DNA of 64,000 bases from Paragonimus skrjabini miyazakii. Lineage: Eukaryota; Platyhelminthes; Trematoda; Plagiorchiida; Troglotrematidae. Positions within the stretch are counted from its first letter, which is position 1, and every line of letters begins with the position of its first letter. The notes under the pieces are model-generated. The model saw only the letters and a list, made by a program, of their open reading frames with translations. It was not told where the DNA came from and searched no databases. Where the stretch lies: contig JTDE01001981.1 of the NCBI GenBank assembly GCA_014338405.1, positions 52,792 through 116,791 of the forward strand, in the 5' to 3' direction. Both the position numbers and the translations under genes were made by a program. Positions 23,245-34,095 of this stretch are shown here, one piece after another.

Positions 23245-23845
23245 ATGACACTGCGCTCATTTTCTTATCCCCAAGAGCAACCGTTATGCAAGAAATATAT
23301 TTACGATGAATGGTCGCTCAAAATCCAATAGTGACCAAATGATTAGCGAGATTTTCAACTTCTTCACGTTTTCGAGCAGTCACCGAGGTCCCGCGCTGAA
23401 GTCTGCTTAATTCTCGCTGGATTTTGAAACTTCCCGTCCTCCCTCGCCGAAACTGAATTATTTCAACATCTTTCCGACTGGAGTTACGTCAAATAACGGC
23501 GAAAGCTTTCAAAGGTACGTTTGCACGTATTTCCCGACGTGGCCTTGAAATATTTGAAACGTCGTCTTTGCTTAACCTTATAAAAGACATATTAATGTAA
23601 CATCTCATTTTTTAAACTAAATCTGTGGAACAGACAAACTATCTTCTTTCCTTATGTGCAAACCTTGTAAACTGTGACTAGTTCCCCTCTGATTATGTCT
23701 TCTTTTGTCAACAGATTTCATGTTTGTTTTGTTATATATCTATTTGTTGCTTTGTACCGCATGGTATTATTTGTCATGATCGCGCACATACGAACGTGTT
23801 TCTAACAATTGTTTTGAGAAATATATTATTATTATTATTATGATG
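23245..23845 (+). repeat. 600-base interspersed repeat, full copy with ATT tail
   Basis: Reference copy of the family. It begins near ACTGCGCTCATTTTCTTATC, includes GAAACTTCCCGTCCTCC, GTGGCCTTGAAATATTTG and TCATGATCGCGCACATACG, and ends in ATTATTATTATTATTATGA (23824-23842). It matches 3065-3672 (minus strand) over its whole length, 6960-7330 in part, and 31190-32083 with an internal insert. It has no ORF with a domain. A simple-repeat tail after a conserved 3' part is typical of target-primed insertion (SINE, RTE or CR1 tails); the class is inferred. Confidence 0.7.
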
Positions 23846-24150
23846 CTTGAGTTTTTGCAGGATGCATGTAATCTGCCGGGACCCCCACGTGGGCGTTTAG
23901 GCGCGTCCATTGAGGGTGTAGAATAAATCAACCTAGACTTGATTGATTCCATAGACCATGTTGTACATGGCTGATGGACGAAGGACTTGAACATTCTCCT
24001 GCTGCAGTTGCAAATGGACGGAATGACTCCATTCAACAGTCCACGCTTACAATTGTGGCCTACCCTGAGATGGTTGGCAGCCCCTTCAACCCTGGTATTC
24101 GTGATGGGATAATTCTGCATTCTTTGTATACTGGTTAGTGTCACGGGATA
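23846..24150 (-). pseudogene. Possible C-terminal fragment of another non-LTR retrotransposon (weak)
   Basis: The minus-strand frame 23767-24144 reads NTRVEGAANHLRVGHNC, then KRGLLNGVIPSICN and MESIKSRLIYST, and runs into the AAT/ATT run next to the 600-base repeat. The layout (basic segment, V..I.N, then SIKSRL shortly before a simple-repeat tail) resembles the last residues of CR1/L2-type ORF2 proteins. It differs from the family of copies A-C. No RT motif is present to prove it, so this is a low-confidence reading. Confidence 0.25.
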
Positions 24151-26519
24151 TCTGGTATACGTAAATGATACTTCATGATTCTATGGAATGATGGGTTAAT
24201 GCTGTCAAAATTTAACCCTCATGAGCAGGATGTTGTAGATTACGTAATTGGTGAATAGCCTACACGAATTTTATTCCCCAAGTGGAGAACCACACTAGTT
24301 GCGAGACATGCACAACATTAGGAGTGCACGGTACCTAAAAAGTTGTGTCTCCATCGAGTGACTGTTGCACATGAACATAATTGGACTTCAAATCCCGACC
24401 TCAACAGGATCTTTAAGTTGGTCAGAACCATTTGAAAAAGTTACACATTTTATATAATAGTCTATTTTCAGCCTGATTACGTGCACGTTGTGTCTCGGGA
24501 TGATGAAGCGTTTGATGACCCTATGAAGAACAAATACAACCAAAAGGAAAGCTCGTCTGAGGTAATCGTAAATAAACCAACAGAACAGTGATATGCCAAA
24601 ATCCGGAGGTAACACGATAGTTGTGGTTCGAGACGATTTAATCTGTGGTGGACTTCAACCGTTGAAAGGCTACGGAGTTCCGTCAGTTTCAGTTGTACAT
24701 CGGTTCTGTGGCGTTGGAGGGAATAGTAAATGATAAAATTTATGGAAGATTTACCTTTTTACGTTTGCACTTGCATACTTTGTTGCTCAAAATAACGCAT
24801 GCATTCTTTGGATTATTTGGAATCAATGTTGCAGAAAACTTCGATTCACTTCACTGGGTTTTACGGCGAGTTCAAGCTGGTGTTAATTGTTCATTGTGAC
24901 AGACACCTGGGTGGACAATTAGGTCCCTATTCCGCGCCCCCGTTTGAATCGTATACGAGAAACTTCGTGCGGGTTCATGTGCCTACACCAAAGGTTTCCA
25001 CTGCATAATGAAGAGGATGTCGATGCGGTTGCCAAATGATCATGCAGTAGTGGATGACTGACGTGCAACGTTCATTCTGTTGGCAGCTAATTCAAAGCAT
25101 CAGTCTCTGCATGAAGGCTTGACGTGCTGTGATCAAAAGCCGAACGCACTGTTGGCTGACGAACCACCCGCTGGCATAAACGTTGTCGCTGGAAAACGCA
25201 CTAGTGGAGAGTGCTTCGGTACGTGTTCGCCTTCTTTGACAAGTTTGTGTCATCCAGCAGAGCATGAATAAGTTAATACTACCGTATGCACACACCTGCT
25301 TTTTGTGTGAATCAAGAAAGTATTCGATATGCAGGGCTATACTCAGGAATTGAAGAGTGTTGTATTTTATCTTGTCATACACACTTGGGAATGTTTCCGA
25401 ACAATAAATCCCTCCTAACATCGGGACGTTTTTATCAAGGTGTGTATTACACGTTTGTCTATGGGCATTTATTCTTTCACATGCATCGCAATGTCTCATT
25501 TCTTAAAGACGTTTTGTTTAAGTCGTAGATAACGCGGTCTGTTTCCGCACGTTGGGCGAGACGAGGCTGCTCAACGCACCATAGGTTGCTTTTGAGCGGT
25601 ATGACAGCTTTCATTGGCTCAACGCTCTACCAAGTGAAAATCCATCGTGCTACAAGTAACTATTTTTTGACCATCTTCGAATTTTTCAAATGACTCGCAT
25701 TTGGCCTATAAATATCGGCGGATGCTGGAGTAGTTGCAGGATAGATCACCGTCAGACGCCACGGATATGAAGAGTCTTGGGGCTGAACGCAAAATGAATT
25801 CACGTTGCGCAACACTTGCAAACAAGGACCGTCCGTTCCGACTTCAGTTATGAAGTCGAGGAGAAGTGAAATATCATGGAGTATTCCGTCGAAAGTGATT
25901 GTTTTCCACCACCATCTCAACTAAAGAACGGCTCATGTTCGAAGGATGGAAACGCCAGTCCTCGTTTCCGGGCCCCATTGCCTCCGGTTATGTAAATGGT
26001 AACACGTGGTTTCGGAAGTACTTAGCCACACCATCATAAGTTCAACAATGGCTCAAAATGATAGACTTTGCATGAGGGAAGTTGTCAAGGAGGTCGGAGA
26101 ACTAGGAAATGAGATTACATGAATAGGCATTATGCATTGTCCCCAGGCGTAATGGAAAACTTGGTGTACATCAATGGGTGAGTGCACCCGTTATGTTATG
26201 CAAAAATTACTGACGGAATACATGGCCAAACCGAGTAGCGCGAGGAAAGTCAGCAATCGTATGTTGATTGCCTTCTCACTGTTGGCTTCAGCCAGTCTAT
26301 GTGTAGATTTATAACCAACTTTCCGTTTTCTGACGCGGGATCTAACGTGAAAAAGGGTCATCTCGGCCTACCATACACGGATGTGGAACGATATGCTCGA
26401 AGATAAATTCTGAAGGTCGGACTGAAGGCAAAATGAATGCTATGGACGTGAATGACGACAGAGTTGCATTGTCATTTGCGAACGGACGAGTCGTTACAAA
26501 TGTTTTGTTCAATAATAAA
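24151..26519. other. No recognised gene
   Basis: About 2.4 kb with scattered short frames. The minus-strand frame 24388-24615 is hydrophobic (LFCWFIYDYL, LLVVFVL) and could be a membrane segment. The minus-strand frame 25660-25920 (WWWKTITFDGILHD) begins after an acceptor-like TTCTTTAG. Neither has a recognisable domain or a partner exon I can join, so I do not call them genes. Confidence 0.4.
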
Positions 26520-26803
26520 TTTTCGTGTTCATGTGAATCGTTGGTCGCGGACCTTGTTGATTTGGTGGATTCAATATCAAGGTTTGTTGTTATTTTCTTC
26601 CATTCTGGTTAGAAAATTAACGGACACAGAGGCCGAAATGGCAGAACTGCACAGTATGTAGTAAGAGCTTACCAACATTTTGCTTAAAATAACATCCATC
26701 CTGAGACTACTACTCCTAACAATAGAGACCCCGTAGCAGTTGGAACGTTTATTGATGCAATGGCTACTGAGCTACACCAACGGCTACGCTGTACAAGCAA
26801 ATC
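26520..26803 (+). mobile_element. 5'-only fragment of the CR1-like family (copy D)
   Basis: CGTGTTCATGTGAATC to CTGTACAAGCAAA matches 36379-36690 of copy C, with only about ten single-base differences and one missing block of about 34 bases near 26672. It includes the ORF1 start (ATG 26638) and stops abruptly inside ORF1 at CTACGCTGTACAAGCAAA. Non-LTR elements usually lose their 5' end. A fragment holding only the 5' end must have arisen by later deletion, recombination or transduction. It is the closest pair of copies in the window. Confidence 0.85.
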
Positions 26804-28249
26804 GTTTGAAATTCAATTTATGCTGTTTTCCCGATGCTCCGCAACAACCGTACCTGTAAACGTGAGGAAACGACCTAGCCCTGATCTACCTGTCGTTGGT
26901 GCTACATTCTACGTCGCAAATTATTTACGTGATGGGCATTTCATGAGTTTCGTTCGGCTGGATAATCATGCAATCAAGAAAATTGTGATTGATGATCCAT
27001 AGTTGATTCCAGGTCGTGATGTTATTCGCGTTCAGCATGAAATGGGTGTGTGTAATGGCCAGCAAGCAGGTGGAGCTGGAAAGCACTGTTCTTGTTGTTT
27101 AAACCAATGTCTTGGTGTCCGAGAACTTCTAGCCAGGCTGTCGGGTCTAACTCAATTCGCGCACTGAAGCCACCAAGAACCGGCATATCACGCAATATGC
27201 CTGGTCACTTGGAACAATTTGCGCTCAAGTGCATCTACCACGGCATCCATTCCATGGTAATTTGTGTACTCACCCTCAAAATCTGTCCGAGATGAAATTT
27301 TCCTTTAAGTCAGAAACTGAACCATAGTCTTAGTCAGAAGCAACTACAACACCGAGGAGGTCGTTGACAGTAACGAAACAATCATCCCGGAAGCAGCTAG
27401 GCACCCGTACTAAGAAATCAACTGTGGTATATACTGCCACTTTTGCTTGTGAATACGAGCCGGCAGACTCCCTGTCGGTGCATTCGCGGTCGCGTGTCAG
27501 TAAACTTATTTGGAAGTGAATGTGTATTTCAGAAAATTCGCGACAGCGTTACCACGAAGTTCACACACGGGACAGATTTTCAATCTATTTTAAGAAAGGT
27601 TTTTCTATGTTTCATTTTTCGAGGACGAGAAAGAATCGAGGGTTCTGCTTGATGTTCTGTCAGCCGTCTAGAATCTATGCACTCCGCACATGGAGGCAAT
27701 TAGTTCTCAACAATCTTTTCTCTCGGCAGTTGTGCTTTGCTCCCCGAATGCCCCACTTCCCATTCATGTTCGCAGTTTCATTATGTGTTTCTATGGTAGC
27801 CTCAATTTCCCGCTCAATTTGATAATTCGTACTGACATTCTGCCCACCATTTGGACAAACTTGCGGGACCAACCCAGCCAGCATATGGGATGCTTATGGA
27901 ACTATCAACCGTCTCATTAGTGTCTTACTACAATCCCATTCATGTGAGTTGATTTAACATTCTCGAACTTAGCGTACGATAAGGTTAGGCAAACGCAAGT
28001 ATAACGGAAGTGTAATTATATGACTCTACACCGTCGTTGTACCGTTTGTATCGACACTACGGATTATTTGGCGTCAGTTGGAATTGTTGAAGCGTGGGAT
28101 TTTCGTGGGCTTTTGCGTTCGTGCGTCTGTTGCCCTTCTAAGTTACTTATATGAAATAGCAACTTTGCGGGAATTTTTCAAGAGATTCTGATAGGTGCGG
28201 TATGCTTAGCGATTGAGTGTATAAATACACACGTGGTTCTTCATGTCTA
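26804..28249. other. No recognised gene
   Basis: Begins where copy D breaks off. The frame shared with copy D continues to 27002 through non-family sequence (YVANYLRDGHFM), which I cannot assign. Short frames at 27092-27295 and 27443-27920 show no motif. The left part of the CACTA-like element, including any terminal inverted repeat, may lie here unrecognised. Confidence 0.4.
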
Positions 28250-29690
28250 GGTCATAGCGTGGCAAAAGAAGATGCTTTCACGCAAACGGATGTCGATGGA
28301 CAACTGGCTATGACTGAAGAAGTTGTGGCAGATAAACCAGTGCAGGATGCTGTACACAAGTTGCGGATGGATAATGAAATTCGCGATGCTTACGTGGATA
28401 GAGTTAATACTGGCTGCTACACATAACATGACTTCCGAACAATTAAGGTGTTTGCACAGACTGCGAAGAACGATTTCATGAGCTGCTTCTCCGAAAGGTT
28501 ACTCGAAGGTTTGTTATTCCGACCAATTTATCAATCGCGTCGACGAACATATTACTCGTGGAACTCTGACATATTTACTCGAAGTTGCCCGGGATCTCAA
28601 ACTCTACAGGATGCTCCACGTTTGTCTCTGCGCGGATTTATAGATGGTGGTGATTATGTCCACTTCGAATTGAAAAACTTCCTTCAAAGAGCACTGCCTA
28701 ACTATCTCGAATGCCACGCGATCAAAATGCAGCTACCCGTTGATGGAATAAGCTTGTTCATAAGCCCTCTCATGCAGCTGTAGCCATTCCTCCGTCGTTT
28801 GACAACGCCGTTAACATCGGTTTTCATTGTGGGTGTATTCTGTGATCAGCCAAAACCGGAAGATGTCTGCAACGTTTCACTGGACCTCATTCAAGAATTG
28901 TTGGAACCCGAGAGATATGGGCTCCCCTGCCAAAAAGTCAGTGGAGACGCAGCATGCTATTGGATTGCTTTATCGCTGATGTGCCTGTATTTGTCCTTGC
29001 TCAGCAGTTGATGCAGTGCTTGGCCTAATATTCGTGTGTTACCTATTATAACGGAATTTCCATGTTTGCGGATGACGATTTTTTGTTTAGAACAAATTTT
29101 GATTTTTGTTCAGATGTACAGCCAGGATAGCATACTGGTGTTCCAGCCTGTGAATTTCTTAAGATAAAAGTTATTCGACCACGCCCGTTAGACTGTATGT
29201 ACTTAATCTGTCTTACAGTAATGAAGCGACTGCTCACTCTTTGGCTTTGCGGTTCGACTGTGCAAAAAGACAGGTTACATGCAACGCCTATATTACAGAC
29301 CGCTTCCAGCTAAATCATTGATTTTTCGTTTGCGACTTTTCAACAAGGTGTACTTTGTTAGACACTGTTGGCCGACGTAAAGATAGCACATATATTAGCA
29401 GTTGATGCTGTACAGTCAACCCGTTGTCTTGAAGGACGTGCGGGATTCGAAGTAGTACGAAACGTTCCTGCACCATTCCGCCTACACGTAACTAACATGC
29501 AGCAGCAAGCTAGCGTACTATCACCCGTACCTTGTACGCAGGATGCTGCTTACAATAGTCAACCACTTCACTGTTTTTATGATGAGAGTGAGTTGAAGTT
29601 CAATGTGCACAACGTGGTTTACTTGTGTGATGATATTAGGTTACGCGATCCCAGAGATACTGTACCTGCATTCCCGTTTGAATAATTCTC
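28250..29690 (+). pseudogene. CACTA (EnSpm)-like transposase relic
   Basis: Frame 28448-28783 reads APRLSLRGFIDGGDYVHFEL, IKMQLPVDGISLFISP and a TAG stop exactly where this family has a tryptophan (QLWPFL; a single-base change from TGG). It continues in frame 28799-29011 as TSVFIVGVFCDQPKPEDV, DLIQELLEPERYGLPC. Then, after frame changes, come LLDCFIADVPVF (second acidic box), HTGVPACEF, PRPLDCMYLICLTVMKRLL with TLWLCG (29120-29255), and the C-terminal KFNVHNVVYLCDDIR, PAFPFE (29595-29685). This order is found in animal transposases related to plant CACTA TNP2. Such elements are known from schistosomes (SmTRC1). At least one stop and three frame changes make it inactive. Terminal repeats were not found. 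Assignment to CACTA/EnSpm is from memory of the motifs. Confidence 0.7.
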
Positions 29691-30461
29691 GTCAGCTCTG
29701 GGACACTTATTATGCTTACTAACTTTGCTGGCTTCAGAGCGCTCTCGGAAATGTGCTGACATGGCTGTATGCGACAATAGTAACGAAATTCAAATGTATG
29801 ATTACATATCATCTACAGAAGTTACGAGTGCCACTTGCAATGCCCCTGTTAGAATTCGTGAAAAAATCCCCGAGTTGAAACTGGATGTCAGTGCACTCAT
29901 ATATGAAGTATTCCTTGGATCATAAGAATTCACGGATTACCCCGTCAATTTTTCCATGGATACCGTGGGAAACCTTCAGTTTCTCAATGCGCTGCTGAAA
30001 GACATTATACTGTCGCACAATCTGGTAAGTTACTATTTTTTCTGTTACAGACTAAAAGACAAACTATTGAAAACTTGCCAGAAGAAGTTCTGTTGAGGCT
30101 TGGGAACGCTTGCGACCGACGAGTTGGGCGACAATATTAACAAGTGGGATGTAAATAGCAAATACTACTTGGTATCGACACCCATAACGTGTGTCATCAT
30201 CGGTAAGCAAATCAGTAATGCACGGTTAGCTTCCTCTAAGACGTTGTCTTGTGCCATCAGCTCAACGTTGTGTTAAACCGTTGCATACAGAAGGCACGTG
30301 AAGGACACGGTTGATAATACAGAAAACCAATCATTACTAGTGCTAACAAGCTTGAAAACTATAACCTGTGAATTATTATCCCCTGTTTCTTACCTACGCC
30401 CTTATATCAAGTTACAGATAGTAATTTTTCCGCCAGGCAGTCTTGTTCCAGGAGTATGTGC
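29691..30461. other. Unassigned open stretches downstream of the transposase
   Basis: Frame 29725-29925 (MYDYISSTEV, IPELKLDVSALIYEVF) and the following TDYPVNFSMDTVGNLQFLN region look codon-like and may be the tail of the transposase or a separate remnant. A canonical-looking GTAAGT...TTTTTTCTGTTACAG segment of 26 bases lies at 30025-30050. No domain was recognised. Confidence 0.3.
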
Positions 30462-30730
30462 TTCTCTGGGACACTCAGGGGCTACTTGGGCATTCTCATC
30501 GGACGGTAGTGATTGTTCAGCAGAAGAGTGTTGACATTTTAGCTTTTAAGTCCACTGACCCGTGCACTAACATGAATAGGTAATGGAAAGAAGAAAATAG
30601 ACTACAATATTATACAGATGTCCGGGTGTATTTTCCGCCGAGTGATCTACGAGCGACCTGGAAATAGTCAGGACTGTCATAGGCTATACAAGGATGGTCA
30701 GGCGACATTCGAGGAACGGTAGTAGACACT
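30462..30730 (+). repeat. Second copy of the GGGACACTCA-type repeat
   Basis: Starts GGGACACTCAGGGGCTACTTGG, then TTCTCATCGGACGGTAGTGA. It includes TATTTTCCGCCGAGTGATCT and GGCGACATTCGAGG, in the same order as 1165-1465. It lies directly beside the LTR-like repeat at 30733-31045. The 11-base units are more decayed here. Confidence 0.55.
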
Positions 30731-30732
30731 GG

Positions 30733-31045
30733 CAGTATTGTAGTGACCTGGAGATAACCCCGGTCTGCCTGCTATACGATGTGTAAAATCCTTCCCAAAA
30801 TCTTAGCTCACACTGTACATAGGACCTTAAGGATCTTTACCTGCCGTCTGCTTGATGCACGCGATCGCGTTTGTTTGTTTGCATGTTTGTCGGCCTATGC
30901 GCGTTGAGGACGCCATACACACCCTTCCAAATTTATCGTATAACATATTTACGGTCTCCATAATTATCGATATTTTCACTTCGCGACTGGTATTGTCGCT
31001 TTAACCTGAGGTAGTGTTAATTTAGTTCACGCACGCACTAAAGTA
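30733..31045 (+). repeat. LTR-like repeat, copy 1
   Basis: GTATTGTAGTGACCTGGAGATAACC and GATCGCGTTTGTTTGTTTGCATG with GTCGGCCTATGCGCG match 41553-41930 in the same orientation. The length (about 310-380 bases), a TG start and a CA-type end in the other copy, and the absence of coding sequence fit a solo LTR of an LTR retrotransposon not otherwise present here. A SINE is not excluded. Confidence 0.55.
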
Positions 31046-31189
31046 TAGTCGCGTTTGTTGAGCAACTGGCTCTGTAGGCAGCTCTTTGTATCCGTTTCGT
31101 TTGCTGTCACCTCAAATGAATTTTTGCTCGAGGCTGTTGCGACCTTAGTTGTAACACCGCTTCACCATTGTTATAACGTTAACCCATCA
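31046..31189. other. Short unassigned stretch
   Basis: Between the LTR-like repeat and the 600-base repeat copy. Any remains of the BEL/Pao gag upstream of the protease at 32083 should be here, but none is readable. Confidence 0.35.
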
Positions 31190-32083
31190 TTCATTGATAA
31201 TGATAGTTTTAGTTTCTTTTTTATGGCCGAAAACATCCGTTTTGCTAGGGAAACTTCTGCGACGAGTGGACCCGCAGGATCCCGTATCGACTGAACGACT
31301 TGCGAAAATGTCAACTCATAGACTTTCTGGAGTCATCGTAGAAGTTTTGCACTGGAGTCTGCTCCATTTTTCGTCAGATTTTGGAACTTCCCGTTTTCTC
31401 TCGCTTGAACCGATTCATTTTAGCATTGTTCTGACACCAGTTGCGAAACGTAGATGCCATTGAGGGCGAAAAACCATGCCGTCCGCCTGTAATCTGACGC
31501 CCGTTACACTTGTGGACCAACTTTTGGGCAGTGTTGAGACATGGGGACAGCGTTCTTACAAAATAAGGATTTCAACAACTGTCCTGTACGAGAACACAAC
31601 ACAAAAATGCTTGAGCCAGAGGTCCGGCAAGCCGTAAAAAAGAATTACACCGACGGAAACCAAAACGGTGCCAAAATGCAGCAACACGCCCCGTTACACA
31701 ATCCAAATTCAATTCATGCGCGTTTGTTGGTTCCGGCTGCATGTCACAGAGATATTTTTCGCCGTGACCTTAAACTGTTCAAAATATCGGCTCACACATA
31801 GCCTTGCGAAACAATAATTGATGTAGTGTCATATATTTTGGAGTGAATTTGTGGAACAAGCAAGCTATCTTCATCCTCGGTGCGTGCATCGAAATATTGC
31901 AAACTGTAGTGATCTTCCTTCCCGATACGCTTCTTTGCTGACAGATCTCATGTTTGTCGTATTACGTAACTATGTCATGTTCTGTATTGTCTGTAATTAT
32001 ATGCAAGGATCGCGCACATCTGAGCGTGTTTCTCACAGATGCGTTGAAAAATATTCGTTATTTACTTATTTATTCATTCATTC
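31190..32083 (+). repeat. 600-base repeat copy with internal insert, abutting BEL/Pao protease
   Basis: Same orientation as 23245-23845. The left part (31190-31475) shares the ATTTTGGAACTTCCCG block. The right part (31743-32083) shares GTGACCTTAAACTG, GGAACAAGCAAGCTATCTTC, GGATCGCGCACATCTGAGCGTG and ends in TATTTACTTATTTATTCATTCATTCAG. The 31476-31742 segment is not in the other copies and looks like a separate insertion of about 265 bases. The BEL/Pao protease begins at the last bases of the tail, so this copy inserted into or beside that element. Confidence 0.6.
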
Positions 32084-32660
32084 AGATAGCGGTTCTGATA
32101 CCACACTGATAAATGGGTCTCTACCTGAGCAAATAAGATTATCAGCAAGCAAGCAAACGCTCGAAATTCACACATCGGACATCGAGAGTGAAGTTCAAAA
32201 GTGGAGTTTTCAGACGAGAGAGATATGAGTGGTGTCGGTAAGCCCTCCGCTCTCAAGACTCTACCAGCTAAACGAGCAGATGCCATTTCTGAGGAGGACG
32301 TTTGGCGTTGGTCGCACTTCGCCGGTCTGCCTATCATCCGGTTGGGGGAAGATGAAGGCGGCTTATCAATAAGCTGCGATGTGCCGGATGCACACTTGGT
32401 AATAGATCAGCGGGCAGGTGCAGAAGTTTCCAATACGCCGCAAAAAGCATCTAGGATTGAACTTTGCTGGTTCTCGAGTCACTGTCAACAAACAGTAAGG
32501 CTGAGGAACACTGCTCAAATGGCGCTGAACTCAGGCGATTTGTTGAGTATATGTTTGACATAGAGTTTGTCCAGCTTGGAGAGTCTGATAAGATCCCTAA
32601 TTCTTGTGATGATCGAACAGCAACGTCTATCGTAGAGTCTACCGTTACCCTCAAGAATGG
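32083..32660 (+). pseudogene. BEL/Pao protease and connector, remnant 2
   Basis: DSGSDTTLINGSLPEQIRLS carries the DSG catalytic box of a retroviral-type aspartic protease (32085-32145), followed by TLEIHTSDIESEV. After a frame change: DERDMSGVGKPSALKTLPA, DVWRWSHFAGLPIIRL and SISCDVPDAHLVIDQRAG. These match the connector between protease and RT of Pao-type elements (DVxRWxHLxGLPIPRL, IGCDVPEAH). The frame 32464-32664 adds EYMFDIEFVQLGESD, DDRTATSIVESTVTLKNG, the segment just before the RT. A complete domain order without an intact frame. Confidence 0.8.
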
Positions 32661-33700
32661 TTGACACGAGAATGACTTGCCTTGTCGGTCTGACAGTGTG
32701 GGCTTTCCTGATAATCGATAGATGGCTCAAAAACGTCTGAAATTCCTAGGTTAGAGGCCCACACGACATTGGATTCGCAGATGAATATAGCTAGATTTTT
32801 AATGCACATCTGACCTAAGGTAACATGTCGAGAGTTGACGCCAATAAGAATACGACCCTTTGCAGATAGTACACATCCCACACCCGGTGTTCAATCCGAA
32901 TAGACTTAAGAAGGTGGGAATTGTACTAGATTGTTTGACAAAATAAAAGTACACATCTCTCTGAACAAAGTATTGCCTGAAGGGCCAGTTCTGACGAGCA
33001 ATCTATTGAGTGTTTTATTGGGGTTCTGTACAATTTTGAAAGCCTTGTCCTCATACATAGAGGAATCGTATTAATGGGTGTAGGTTTTTGAGAGAGATGG
33101 ATGGATACGGAGTATTTTTAGGTAGAGCAATAAAACAGTGTCTGGCTTACTGGACACATTTGGGACCAACATACATCTTTATGAGCCGCATATTTGTCCT
33201 TTTGCAGGTCATGTACGTTCAGCAAGGCCGCAGTCGTTGAGGAGCATCAATTTGACAAGTAAGCCAGTGAAACTGTGGATAAACATTTTTACGTTTGTCA
33301 ATGCCTAGTGTCGGTGGATACGCTTGAGGATGCCAGAAGTATTGCGTCCGAGTTACATGGAATGCTCCTCTTAGGTGGACTTAAGCTGGGAAGTAGGACT
33401 TGTAACATGGCCGGGGCGCTGGTATTCATACCACTGAACGGAAGGACTAGTACCAACACCACTGAGCCTAAACCGCCGCACCCACCAGGAGGCACATGTC
33501 ATCCAACGGTACGTTTTAAGAGATTGTTTCAGGCTTTCTGTGCACTCACCGACAAAGCCATTCACCCAGGGGGCCTATTGGTCCTTATCATATCGGTGTA
33601 CAGCCCGTTCGGGTTCATTGTTTTGCTTGTTCACCGCGAACGGAAGTTACATGTACGGCGCGAATATCGAGTAAGACACCCTTAGAAGAAAGATACCGAG
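32660..33700 (+). pseudogene. BEL/Pao reverse transcriptase, remnant 2
   Basis: The N-terminal part is readable as fragments around 32670-33000: ENDLPCRSDS, DNR, MAQKRLKFLG, PHPVFNPNRLKKVGIVLDC, KYTSL. The core palm (about 33050-33230) is not readable and may be deleted. The frame 33275-33685 resumes with DKHFYVCQCLVSVDTLEDA, where the YVDD catalytic aspartates have become VCQC. Then come RSIASELHGMLLLGGLKL and later SVYSPFGFIVLLV (YDPLGF box). The catalytic site is destroyed by substitution, not only by frameshift. Confidence 0.8.
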
Positions 33701-33879
33701 GTGAATGGGAAGAGTGATGACAGGGTGGTGGACTCACAGATTAAGTTGTTTTACAACGTTGCATCAGACCCCGTTGGAAAAAGCCAGGGCGTCCGGGTTA
33801 CATGTGTCCTAGGACACTTTCAAGACGCGCGGTAGGTTTGTCCGCCCTCTCCGAGAAATCATGGTATATGGCAGCATCT

Positions 33880-34095
33880 TTTGGTGCTTCCTTATAAGAA
33901 GACTCTTGGGTTTTGCCTCTGGTTTCTGTTTATCACAAGGTTAGAACTAACGGCCATTCTACTGGCTGCCAAACTTACTAGGTTTATAATGAACGAATTG
34001 AAACTACCCTCTGACAACTTCGCACTTTGGACAGACACCGTCATTGTGTTGGAGTGCCTGAAAACACCTCTTGTCGCTTTGTCACAATTGTAACT
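33880..34095 (+). pseudogene. BEL/Pao RNase H fragment, remnant 2
   Basis: The frame ending at 34093 reads TRLELTAILLAAKLTRFIMNEL, then FALWTDTVIVLECLK. PRLEL.A..LA and FWTDS..VL are the signature strand and helix of Pao-type RNase H, with the catalytic Glu in RLEL and Asp in WTD. The preceding part of the domain (33700-33880) is frameshifted. About 600 bases between here and the integrase hold no readable domain, although residues of the RNase H C-terminus may be there. Confidence 0.7.

Noticed and set aside
24388..24615. Hydrophobic minus-strand frame suggesting a membrane protein exon
   Set aside because: AT-rich DNA readily gives hydrophobic frames; no splice partner or family was recognised.
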